A stretch of 64,000 bases of DNA from Orobanche coerulescens (lineage: Eukaryota; Streptophyta; Magnoliopsida; Lamiales; Orobanchaceae), in assembly GCA_033398695.1 (NCBI GenBank), contig CM065801.1, positions 54,818,358 to 54,882,357 on the forward strand, given 5' to 3'. A model generated the notes under the pieces. That model worked only from the letters and a program-made list of their open reading frames with translations. It did not search any database and was not told the DNA's origin. A program made the position numbers and the translations under genes. The first letter of the stretch is position 1. Each line of letters starts with the position of its first letter. This document shows, piece by piece, positions 22,438 through 32,732 of this stretch.

Positions 22438-23713
22438 AATACCCCAAAACTTAAGCCTTTGCTTGTCCTCAAGCAAAAAGAATTAAATTCAATCAAAAGA
22501 ATGTCGTGAATAATCGTGCAACTCGTGGTGCTCAACCTAATCAATACTATCCTGAAATTCTCTCTGAAAAATACGAGTATCGTAATAGCGAGCTACACTC
22601 AGAACACTGATTCTACAAAGTAACCAAGTTCGGTCCTAATTACTCGTTCATGAAGAAAATCCAGCTCAAAGATTAACAAACGTGAATCAAATCGATCGTC
22701 AATATGAAAGGTTAAAATAAACAAGCTAGTTCGCCCCGTTCCACAGTCTAATGGCAAAATTTTCACGAGTTTCATAAAAATAATCCTCGGACAGTATTCC
22801 CTTATATATATATGCTCAAGAAATTGATTCGAGTTGACCACTAGGTTCGGATCTCGGGATGTTTCATCGGGACAATCCTAGGGTGGAACTTCCATTATCA
22901 TGTATTGGGAAACCGTTTGACGTAAAAGACACTCATGGGGCACATGGATGCTTCTAGTTACTAAGTTCCCTTCTACGGCGGAGAAACAACTCGAATATAT
23001 AATTCCCGCATGTCCGAATCAAGGTCGCTGTTTTACGCGAGAGTAAACAACGGGTCACGTGAATACCCCCGGTTACTAGGCTCCCTATCATCGGCACATG
23101 TGAAATTTCTAAATCACTAGTCTAATCAGGGTCGTCGTTTTATGCGAGAGTAAACAAAGGGTAACGTGAACACCCCCGGTTACTAGACTTCCCTTCATAG
23201 AACAAAAATATCTCGACTTTTTGGGAAAAACTGACCGACTCTAAACTCACTCTAAGTGCCAACACGACTAATGTAACTGGACGACTAACTAACCGAAAAA
23301 TGTAACCAAACGTATCGATGGTGATTTTAAAACACGTATGTATTCTCTCTTATCCGCCAATACCTCTACAATCACGAGAAAAATTTCGGACCTAAATGAA
23401 TACTAAGCAGAAACAGAAATCACTGACTACAACGCGACTAAAACTCTACCGTTTCTTCAGAGAGAAAAACAGTGCCGTAACATCAGTATCACACAAATAG
23501 AAGCACGAAAAATTCACGAATAGAGTAAAGTCAAGACAAGCAAGGCTATCGACAAAAATTAACGCAAAGTAATGAAAGTGCAACAAAATCAGTACAGCAA
23601 TGAATGTAGCAACAGAAAGTAAACCCCCCCAAACTTAGGACGTACATTGACCTCAATGGACAAAATATGATATGCAATAGAATAAGAAGGTCAAGTGCTC
23701 CCCTCCAGTCTTC
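22438..23713 (-). other. 3' non-coding region of C with three related repeats
   Basis: No gene is visible in these 1276 bases between accessory ORF and 3' LTR. Three related units with a GAGTAAACAA-like lead, a CACGTGAAYACCCCC-like core and GGTTACTAG lie near 22927-22972, 23031-23084 and 23137-23193; two of them contain or nearly contain CACGTG. G has the same repeats at 56136-56183, 56227-56290 and 56337-56400. Purine tracts AAGTTTTGGGG (next to the LTR) and AAGTTTGGGGGGG (near 23626-23638) mark a main and a second polypurine tract. Confidence 0.7.
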
Positions 23714-25098
23714 TCACGAGCTGGTGCCGGCATCATCCGGTGAGGAGGGTGGTGTGGCTGGCCGAGCGAGTGCAATAAATGGCTCGTCTGGATGCATGAT
23801 ATGGGCCGTCCATGCGGCAAGGTGCTCCTGATGGTAGGCGTCCCTCGCTGCCAGACGCCTCGCCTCTCGTCGGTTGGCCCGGCGGGCCTGCTCTCGCATC
23901 TCAGCTCTGACGGAAGCAACAACGCTCTCTCGCTTCGTCCGCTGCTCCTCTCGCATGGCAGCCAGCATACTCTCCCTCTCTCTCCTCATCTTATCTCTCT
24001 CTGTCCTCATATCCTCTCTCATATCCTCTCTCTCTCTCTCCTCGTCTCCTCTCTCTCTCTCTCTCCTCATATCCTCCCTCAGCTCGTCGAACATCGCCAG
24101 AAATCTCTCTCTGTCGGGCTGCGGTCCTGCATGTGCCTGCCCCTGTGTCAGCAAAAGAGGCTCGGGGGACCCCTCGTGGGCCTCATCCAGAAGAAATCCT
24201 ATCCCCCAAGCGTGTGCCGGCGCTCCTCCCCACTGGTCAAAATGTGAGATGATGCGGTGGTCGATCGGTGCCTGGGGAGCAAGCATCGGCTCGTCATCCG
24301 ACCACGTCAGCCCCGACTGCCGGCACAGAGCACATATAAGAGAGGGGTGCTTCAACCCAATCTTGGCTCCTCCCTGAATGCACTGGAATATAGAACGGAC
24401 CAAGAGAGGGGCCACATCGAACCGCAGCCCGGATGTGATAGCATATAGTGTCCGGGCGCGGGAGAGAAAAACAGTGCGGATCTGAGATGTGGGGTCTATA
24501 CGAGCACAAATAAAATAAAGCCAGGCACGCCCGAGCTGACTGAGGCGCGACCTCTTGAAATGGAAAGTGGAAGAACACGGTGCGCGCTGCTTCCAGTCGG
24601 AGTCGGGCTGCGCAATAGTCTCGAGCAAAGCCTCCTTCGTGAGGCTAGTCATAACTCGGTCATAGGCCGTCTCATCTACCACCGGAAGCCCAAACAACCT
24701 CCGAATAGCAGCTGTGGAAAAATCAACTGTAACACCTCGGACATCGACCTGAGTCCGAGTGTCCGATTCTTGCAACATCGCTGCTTTCGAATATGCTTCA
24801 ATAGCGCGCTGGCATAGAACTCCTGCACTATCGATATCACCGCTGGCTCGGGGGGTGCAGCAAATCGGGCCCACCCCATCTCGTCTATCATCATAAGCAG
24901 TTCCCCGTATTGGGGGGCTGGAGTAAATCCCCTCTCCGTGATAAGAGGTCGCGGCCGAATCTTCTCATTGAAGATTTTGTGGATCTCAGGGTCGGAAAAC
25001 TGGTGCCCCTCCGACTCGGCGCGACTGCGAGAGGTTTCCCCTCGAGTGGGGGATGACTGAGTCCTGGCCCTCTTGTTCAGCTTCTTAGTCCTAGCCAT
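23714..25098 (-). pseudogene. Accessory (env-like position) ORF of C, one frameshift
   Basis: The minus-strand ATG at 25098 opens a protein of about 460 residues that begins MARTKKLNKRART, followed by an Arg/Ser-rich stretch. A frameshift near 24795, just after LLKHIR, breaks it; the second frame continues to the stop at 23714. The middle region (VDVRGVTVDFS, then WLYFICARIDPTSQ and LYAITSGL) looks like the plant transposon-protein domain found in many plant retroelements. The C-terminal 150 residues are Arg/Glu/Met-rich and read as a long charged coil, coded by a GA-rich microsatellite. No membrane segment is obvious, so an envelope role is unsupported. The ORF lies where Athila elements carry their env-like gene. 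D has the orthologous ORF. Confidence 0.75.
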
Positions 25099-25106
25099 AG
25101 TGATTC

Positions 25107-25636
25107 CTGAAAAAAATTTAAACATCGAAGATTACTTACTCAAAATAATAACGAGAATAATCATCACTCGGCTAAGGATATCCGGCCGTAAATCAGAAAT
25201 TTTTACGAAATAGCACAACCGTGAGAGAAAAATGAAATTGAACCATAACGTTTAAACTAGACGTACGGGTTGGGGTTGCTATAATTCCAGAACGAATACA
25301 TTGCACAAAGATTCAAAATATTGCCTTAACAAAGAAAATTTTTCATTTAGACATTTTATCGAACACCTAAAGGGCAAGAGTTTACTTGAAGAACAAACAT
25401 GGCAATAGCTCGATTCAATCCCAAAGAACAAAAACACGAATCATTCACCATCAAAACTACATACTCAATTCATTCATATTCCAAAATAACCATGAAAATT
25501 CGATCAAAACCATCATGTTATCCACTAAACCATTATAGAACTTTTGAAGGAAAATAAACATATTCAATCCTCAAATGCATAACACACTTCAAATTTAAAC
25601 TCATAGAACAATTTGAGATTAGAGATTTGAACATAC
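25107..25636 (-). other. Predicted leader intron upstream of the C accessory ORF
   Basis: On the minus strand CAAG/GTATGT at 25636 is a strong 5' splice site, and a T-rich tract with CAG/GAATC ends at 25107, nine bases before the ATG at 25098. The intron would be 530 bp. D has CAAAAAG/GTACGT and CACTTTTCAG/GACTG at matching positions (524 bp). Confidence 0.6.
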
Positions 25637-25774
25637 CTTGCTTGATTTGTGAAAAATGCAAGAAAAATCGCAAGAAGAAAACGCGAAGAAGAAAAGAGCT
25701 TCTCGGCCGATCGCGCGCAAGGGGAAAGGGAAGAAAGAAAGGAAGCGTACCTGGGGTGGCCGGCCCAATGCAGG

Positions 25775-26033
25775 TTATAAGGTACCTGGCTGTTCGAATT
25801 CCGCATGTTGTCCCGCGGCACGGCTCAAGTGAGCCGCGGCACCGCGTACATTCCCTTTTTACCTGTTCGCATGTTTTGTTGTGGGCCGCGGCTCAGGTTT
25901 CGTGTGCCGCGGCTCAGTGCTCAAGTGTGCCGCGGCTCAGTAATGTTGTGCCGCGGCACAGAGTACAGTTTGTTTAGCCCTCCCTTTCGATCTGTGTGTG
26001 CCGCGGCTCACAATGCTAGTGCCGCGTCTCAGT
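25775..26033 (-). promoter_or_regulatory. Internal promoter-like module of C
   Basis: Between protease and accessory ORF the minus strand shows seven CCGCGG-centred palindromes plus a degenerate one (26033-25810), then TATAA (plus positions 25775-25779), then a leader of about 140 bases up to the intron donor. The order is that of the C LTR promoter. D has the same module at 61899-62152. Confidence 0.55.
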
Positions 26034-26245
26034 AATGAATTTCTCCCCTGGGATTTTCCTGCACAGAATTTTGAGAAGAACACGTCAAAAGCGAGAGGTA
26101 GAAGCAAATTAAAGCACAAAATGATGAAAAATAAAAATTCAAGAATGCAAGATAAAAGCAGAAACTCAAAAATCTACAACTACGAACTCGGGTTGCCTCC
26201 TGAGAAGCGCTAAGTTTATAGTCTTCAGCCGGACCTATTTAAAAA

Positions 26246-28855
26246 TCAGTTCGCTTTTCGCAAACTCCATTTGATCTCCTCCCCGTTCATCGAATCGTTA
26301 ATATGATTTTTAAAATTTTGACCATCAGTTATTAACGATTTGATTTTCGGTTCGGACACCCAATTTTGTTTGCGGAAAGGTTTTGACAAGAACAACTTTC
26401 CGAAACACCCGTTTTTCTCCTGACCAGACGTCCGTTTGGCTTCCGGCTTATTCCCCTCTTTCACGAACGCACTTAAGACTGCAGCAGACTTTTCCGAGTG
26501 TGGCTGGTCAGATGGTGATGATTTCATGTTCACATGCTTGAGAAATGCGACTCTTTCTACATCTTTCTTAAGAGTTCGCTCATCTGAAATGCGATCTGAA
26601 TTTTTCGCCCGACGATGTTTTCGGTATTTTTCTTTTGCAACGGCCTCCACACTTTCACTTTGTGAGCTCTTATCCACACCTCCGGGCCATGAAAAGGATT
26701 TGAATACTTGGAACGTAACATGCTCGTCTTGAACTCGCAGAGTTAATTCTCCTTTTTCCACATCTATAAGAGTTCTACCGGTCGCTAAAAATGGTCGTCC
26801 CAAGATAATCGGGATATCTTCATCTTCCTCCATGTCGAGAACAATAAAATCCGCTGGAAAGATAAATTTATCCACCTTTACTAAAACATCCTCAATCACT
26901 CCCCTCGGATACTTAATAGATCGATCCGCTAATTGCAAGGAGACCGTCGTCGGCTTTGCTTCTCCAATTCCTAGCTTCTTAAAAATCGACAGAGGCATGA
27001 GGTTAATACTAGCACCGATATCGCACAATGCCTTATTAAAAGAAAGATTCCCCATGGTGCACGGTATGTTGAAACTTCCCAGATCTTTCAATTTTGGTGG
27101 AAGCTTCTTTTGAAGAATCGCGCTGCATTCCTCCGTCAAGGCGACTGTTTCAAACTCCTCGAGTTTTCTTTTCTTTGACAATATCTCTTTCATGAATTTA
27201 ACGTAACTTGGCATTTGTTCCAATGCGTCGGAAAATGGAATGTTAATATGAAGCTTTTTGAACACGTCGAGAAACTTAGAGAATTGTTTGTCTGCCTCTT
27301 TCTGCTGTAATCTCTGCGGAAACGGGACGGGTGGCACATATGCCCTCGGGTTATCCGGAAACGTTATCGAAGGTCTCCAATCTTGTGACTCCTCTGTCGC
27401 TAAATTATTCTTCTCCTCAATTTCACTCCTCTTTTCACACCTCTCGGGATGGTCCAACACATCCTTCCTGCTTCTCAAACTGATCGCATTTAGACTTTCT
27501 CTAGGATTTGTCTCGGTCGTACTGGGCAATGCTCCCTCCGGGCGGGCTGTCAACACATTAGCAATTTAGCCCAGCTGGACTTCCAAGTTTCGAATGGAAG
27601 CGGAATGATTCTGCAATGTCTCTTCAGTACGGGTCATGAATTGACTCGTATTCGCCGCCAATTTCGCAATTGCTTCCTCGAGAGAAACTTTTGGAGCGGG
27701 AGGGGGCTGCTGTTGGTTCTGAGCGAATGGGGGCTGGTTTTAGTTCTGTCCGTTTCTCCACGAAAAGTTGGGATGATTATGCCACCCCGGATTATACGTG
27801 TTGGAGTACGGATTATTTTGCCTGTTTCCGTTTCCTACAAACTGAGCTTGTTCAATTTGGGGCTGCTCGAACGGATTTCCGACTTGACACTCCGCGCTAG
27901 GGTGAGATTCGTTACACCAATTGCAAGTATCAATGGTAACGGGGGAAGGAGCATGCGAAAATGCTTGGAGCTGCTGCGTTAATGCTGCGACTTGGGCTGA
28001 CAATGTGGATATTGGATCATTACTAGAAACTTCCATAACTCGCTTCGGCGTTAATCTTTCAGATGGCCATTGATATGCATTTGCGGCCATAGCTTCCAAT
28101 AACGAGTGTGCCTCGGCCATAGTCTTTCCCATCAAAGCCCCACCGGCAGCTGCATCCACGAGAGTGTGTGTAGAGGCACTCAATCCATTGTAAAACGTCT
28201 GAATTTGAAGCCAGTCTGGAAGGCCATGATGTGGGCATCTCCGTAACAAATCTTTGTATCGCTCCCATGCCTCGTGAAGCGATTCCATGTCATACTGACC
28301 AAAGGTGGTGATCTCGTTTCTCAATCTCGCCGTCTTAGAAGGTGGGAAGAATTTGGTAAGGAAGGCTTGCGCTAACTCTGCCCATGTTGTGATCGACCCC
28401 AGCGGTAAGGAATTTAGCCAAAATTTCGCTTTATCCCTCAAAGAGAAAGGGAAAAGCCGTAATCGGATAGCATCGTCGGTGACACCATTGTTCTTGAACG
28501 TGTCACAAATTTCAAGAAAAGAAGCAATATGAGCGTTTGGGTCGTCATTCGGCAATCCACAGAATTGGCTCGCCTGCACCATCTGAATGATCGTAGGCTT
28601 TATCTCAAAATTGTTGGCTTGGATTGTTGGATGCCGAATCCCCGAAAAGTTTGCGTTAATCTGCGGCATAGCATAATCTCGAAGTGCTAGTGCCGGTTGA
28701 ACTTGCTGCACATGGATATCTCCTCCTTGAATTTCGATATTCTCGGCCATGGTCACCGTCGTCTGTAACTCTCGTTTCTCCTTCTTGTTCCTTCTAAGAG
28801 TGCGCTCGAGCTCGGTATCCAAAGGTAGTAGGCCTTCGTTACCGAGTTTTCTCAT
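26246..28855 (-). pseudogene. gag-protease of C, two in-frame stops
   Basis: One frame runs from ATG at 28855 to a stop at 26246 (870 codons), interrupted by TAA at 27740-27742 and TAA at 27566-27568. The gag part includes the retrotransposon gag domain (RLRLFPFSLRDKAKFWLNSL, about residues 135-155) and a zinc-knuckle-like CNWCNESHPSAEC. A proline/glutamine-rich linker follows. The protease has ALCDIGASINLMPLS and IILGRPFLATGR. The frame ends with KWSLRKAN and is followed by the GCTTCTCAGGAGGCAACCCG sequence that commonly ends such plant ORFs. D has sense codons at both stop positions. No reverse transcriptase follows. Confidence 0.9.
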
Positions 28856-28977
28856 GCACTACGCGAAAGATCCTGAAAGGAAAAACAAATAAATGAAATT
28901 AAATACACAAAAATAATAAAATAAAAACGTTCAAACTAAGACTAGAAATACTGAAATCGATATTAGCAAAATTTCAG

Positions 28978-28995
28978 TCCCCGGCAATGGCGCCA
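28978..28995 (-). other. Primer-binding site of C (tRNA-Asp)
   Basis: The minus strand reads TGGCGCCATTGCCGGGGA six bases after the 5' LTR end. It is complementary to the 3' end of plant tRNA-Asp with one mismatch. D has the unmutated site. Confidence 0.9.
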
Positions 28996-29001
28996 AAAAC
29001 T

Positions 29002-30329
29002 TGTTGCGATATTTGTTGAACGCAAGTGTACGTTATCGTATACAAGTAATAAAGTGATGAGTGAGTATCGTTCCCACGAGGACTGAATCACTAACTACCG
29101 ATTTTTATGTATTCTAGTTTTATTCGAACAATCGAATTTTGGGTTTTGCAATTAATTACTAAGAGAATTAATAAAAGACTAGACAGTAGAAAACGATAGC
29201 TTGAAGAAAAGGAATCAAATGATAAATAAGTCTAGGATTCTGAATCCACCTCGGTTTATCCGAATTTACTCTCGATTATCTGAAGTTAATGATTTTCCCC
29301 AATTTATTGAAGGCGAAGATTGCTAATATACTCTACCGCCTCTCCCGAGGTCAATAGATTTTTCTAAAGGCGAATAACGCACTCTATCCCTATGTGAATT
29401 AATTCGTCAATAGGCAAAAAGCATAAAATCTCCAAAATGCCACGTAGTTCCTATGAGTATATTTCTATCTCACAGAATAAAACGGTCCTCACCAATAGTT
29501 CCTCACCAATTCTCCTCTCCCGATTCGAATTTAATGATTAAAACAATACAACTATTGGCCAGATAATTGAAAGCATTAAACACGATTGGGAAAACTCAAC
29601 AAAAAGGTAATTAATTAGATAATCTCAAGCAAATCCGTCAAAACGTAGGTTTCATCAAAATCCTAGATTAGGGTTTTAGCCTGACATGCTAATAAATGAA
29701 AATACAGAATTAATGAATGAAAGCATTAAAATCAAACGCAGATGAAGCTCGGATTCCTCCGTTCTTCGGCTTCCGCCCTCTGCTCTTGAAGTCTTCTGCT
29801 TCTCTTCCTCTTCTGCCGTCTCCCCTCTGATTCCAAGATTTTCCAAGATCAAAAGATGATTAATTAGGGTCTTAAACCCTTATTTATAGCTTTGCACAGT
29901 CTCCAAATCGCGTCCGTGTGAGTAGGTCGAGAACTGGCTTCAAAACGGCCCAAATCCGCGCGGAGCATACAAAAAACCGCCTAGTGTGCCGCGGCTCACT
30001 AAATCTGTGCCGCGGCACATGGTCTTCAGCTGGATGCCTGGGCGCTATTTAATTCATGTGTGCCGCGGCTCACCTGGACTGTGCCGCGGCACAGAGTACA
30101 GTCTACTTTGTGCCCGCTGGTTGCCTTCATGTGCCGCGGCCCACTTGCCTTGTGCCGCGGCCCACGGCCAAAATTTGCCGTTTTCGCCCGTTTCACCTTG
30201 TTTTAGATTCCGGACTTCAATCTCCTGACAAACATACAAGATTAAGGCATTAAGAGCTCATTTATGCAAATTTACTCTCCAAAATAATACAAAATAATGA
30301 TAAATAAGCGTATAGAAATACGCCTAACA
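29002..30329 (-). repeat. 5' LTR of C (1328 bp)
   Basis: It runs on the minus strand from TGTTAGGCGTATTTC at 30329 to ATATCGCAACA at 29002. The GCCGCGGC array lies at 29984-30170 and TATAAAT at plus positions 29882-29888. It retains better-formed palindromes than the 3' LTR. Confidence 0.92.
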
Positions 30330-30506
30330 GTATTCAGTTTTGTCCTGGTGTAATGTACTTAAGCTCCTCATCAAAGTATTTGGTAATATAATGTGGTTCG
30401 GTACCACAATTATATTATTTAATTCATCAGTTTTCATTCGCCTGGTGGGTCCCAGTCGGGGGTCCACGGCACTGTAATATCCGCCTAGTTTGGAGTGTTA
30501 CAGAGT

Positions 30507-30518
30507 TGGTATCGGAGC
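30507..30518 (+). other. Primer-binding site of B (tRNA-iMet)
   Basis: TGGTATCGGAGC lies four bases after the 5' LTR end (30502). It is the initiator tRNA-Met type of site. The 480 bases from here to gag hold no gene; a possible short intron (30643-30997) ends one base before the gag ATG. Confidence 0.88.
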
Positions 30519-30998
30519 GTGGTTTGAATACTACCTTCCGAGTCATGTCTCATTTGAAATCATCGTCATCGGACTAGTATCATTGGACTTTCGCGTCACG
30601 TGTGACCTGTGCAGATGCCGAGCCAATCAGACCGAAAGAACAGTAAGATTTCTAACGCCATGGTATAATTTCTGGCAATAAGAATCATTCATTCATAATT
30701 CATCAGTTAACAATCCTCAATCATCATTTTCATTTTGACCAGGATGGTCATGTTAGCTCGTTAATCACTCAATTCATTTCATTACTCAGTTGTTGATCAG
30801 GAAGATCATATCATTAATCTTGTTAACTTGTTCAAGATAATCATTTCAATAATTTCATCAGATAATCATGTCACCCCAGTTGATCATTCATGTAATCACT
30901 GCGTTAGAGCGTATGCTCGTTTTCATCATCTCATGTCATAATCATAACGTGATATTTATACGGAAAATATAATCATCATGTGACTTTCCTACTTCAGT

Positions 30999-32732
30999 AT
31001 GGAGAGAGCAAGAAGAGGACGAGGAGGACGAGGCCGTGGTGCGGGCCGAATCCCGAGAGCTCGTGTGAATACACGTGCGAACGTGAGAAATAATGCTAAT
31101 TCTTCGAGCAGCGACGCTGCCACTCATTCACCTGGACGTGATCATTCACTATCGGGGAGTCGTACCCGGGACACGGCCCAGTCAGAAGGTACCCGCGTTG
31201 ACCCACTCGCTTTTATGCAGGGCATGATGGCCCAAATGACCCAGATGGCACAGCTATTGGAGACGATGCATAACTCAGTCAATGAAAATCAACAGGCTCT
31301 TCCGCCGGCACCTCAGAGGCAAGAGAGGAATGTGAGCAGTATCATCGGCGACATCTCTCGCCAAAGGCCACCTACTTTTGAAGGCTCATATGAGCCGGCG
31401 GATATTGTTCATTGGCTCGAACACTTCGAGAAGTTATTTGTGATGGTAGAGTGTCCCGAAGGACACAAAGTTTCAGTTGCGGCTTACTATCTGGGTAAGA
31501 GCGCTCATTCTTGGTGGTTATCGTTGAAGCCCACCGAAGGATCGTGTACTTGGGATCAGTTCAAGACTCTCATGATGGAGAGGTATTATCCGGCCCCACT
31601 CAGAGAGGCCAAGCTGTCAGAGTTACTCACTCCCGACCCCTCATCAGACGAGGATGTTCTCGCCATTGCCGAGAAATTTCAGGAACTTCTTCCGTTCGCC
31701 TCATCTATCATTCATTCCGAGGCGGATAAAATTAAGTATTTCAGCAAGAGGCTGAAACCACATATGAGATTACAGTTGCTTAATCATAATTGCACCACGT
31801 TGGCCGAATTTATTGAGAAAGCTCTTACCTATGAGCTTACTGCTAAAGAGATTGCTAAGCAGCAACCTTCGTCTGCTAGCAAGAAATCGAAGAATCGTAA
31901 TCAGTCTGACGGCAGTCAGGCCACTTTCAAGAAACCTCGTGCGGGCTCTGCTTTTTCTGAACGACCTCTTGTGACGTCTAAACCCGTGGAATCTTAGTCA
32001 CGAGCGGCTAGTTCGGCCATCACCTGTTATAACTATGGGGATCTTGGTCATGTCAGCACCAAGTGTCCGAGACAGTCTGTCACATGTCATAACTATGGAA
32101 TTGTTGGGCATAAGGCCCGTTTTTTCCATAGGGACTCCAAACCTACTCAGACGTCATCTCAGTCCCCTAAGCAGTCAGCCGTTCAGAATCAGGCCACTCA
32201 ATCAGCGTCGTTTAAAACGACATGAGCGACTAAAGGTAGAGCCTATAGCCAGCAGACGGGAGCGTTCGGTGCTGGGACTAGCAAGCCCCGAATTTATGAG
32301 ATGAAGAAGACCGATGATCCAGAGGCCCGAATGATCTCAGGTACACTCGATATTCTATCTCAACCCGTGTGTACGCTTTTTGATTCTGGTGCATCGCATT
32401 CATTCATTTCCGAGTCATGTTCGAGTAGACTGCGTCTGGGTAGTGCTACTAGTTGTGAACCTTATATGATTGGTCTACCTGATGGTAGACGAATTATCGG
32501 AAATCGTGAGATTCAAAATTGTCCGATTCAGCTTCAAGGTCGTGTATGGCCAGCGGACCTAATCGTAGTAGATTTGCCGAGAGACGACGTCATCTTGGGT
32601 ATTGATTGGATGGATCGTCATGATGCCATCATTAGTGTCCGTAAGCGTATGGTCACTATCATTTCGCATTTATGGGGTCGAATGTGTGTTTCAGGAGGTG
32701 ATCCCACTGCTACGGAAGAGTTATTAATTTGA
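30999..32732 (+). pseudogene. gag and protease of B, in-frame stops
   Basis: The ATG at 30999 opens an Arg/Gly-rich N-terminus, then the retrotransposon gag domain (RPPTFEGSYEPADIVHWLEHFEKLF, residues about 125-150). A TAG stop lies at 31995-31997 and a TGA near 32223; the frame is otherwise continuous into the protease (CTLFDSGASHSFIS near 32365-32405, DVILGIDWMDRH). Two zinc knuckles after the first stop have lost cysteines (CYNYGDLGH and CHNYGIVGH where CxxC is expected). The stops fit CAG to TAG and CGA to TGA changes, and the cysteine losses fit TGT to TAT, all expected from decay of methylated cytosine on either strand. A small indel near 32720 ends this frame. Confidence 0.9.

Larger units (their letters stand above)
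21121..30329 (-). mobile_element. Athila-type Ty3/gypsy element C lacking pol (9.2 kb)
   Basis: C is flanked by the target duplication GTATT (21116-21120, 30330-30334) and has LTRs of 1317 and 1328 bp that differ at only a few bases per hundred outside one array. On the minus strand the order is 5' LTR, tRNA-Asp primer site, gag-protease, short non-coding region with a promoter-like module, accessory ORF, long non-coding region, 3' LTR. Reverse transcriptase, RNase H and integrase are absent. The tRNA-Asp primer and gag-protease type place it in the Athila group. D has exactly the same plan, so the pol-less form itself has been copied. Confidence 0.92.
18632..30502 (+). repeat. 5' LTR of B, interrupted by C
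   Basis: It starts TCTAATACCCGG where the 3' LTR starts TGTAATACCCGG, so the terminal TG has changed to TC. It is interrupted at 21120 by C and resumes at 30335, ending GGAGTGTTACA at 30502. Without C and its duplication it is about 2657 bp against 2679 bp for the 3' LTR. The predicted splice donor seen in the 3' LTR (AAGAG/GTAATTT) reads AAGAG/CTAATTT here at 19801. Confidence 0.92.

Noticed and set aside
23792..24377. Plus-strand ORFs of 151 and 167 codons rich in Ser/Leu
   Set aside because: They are shadows of the minus-strand accessory ORF across its CT/GA microsatellite.
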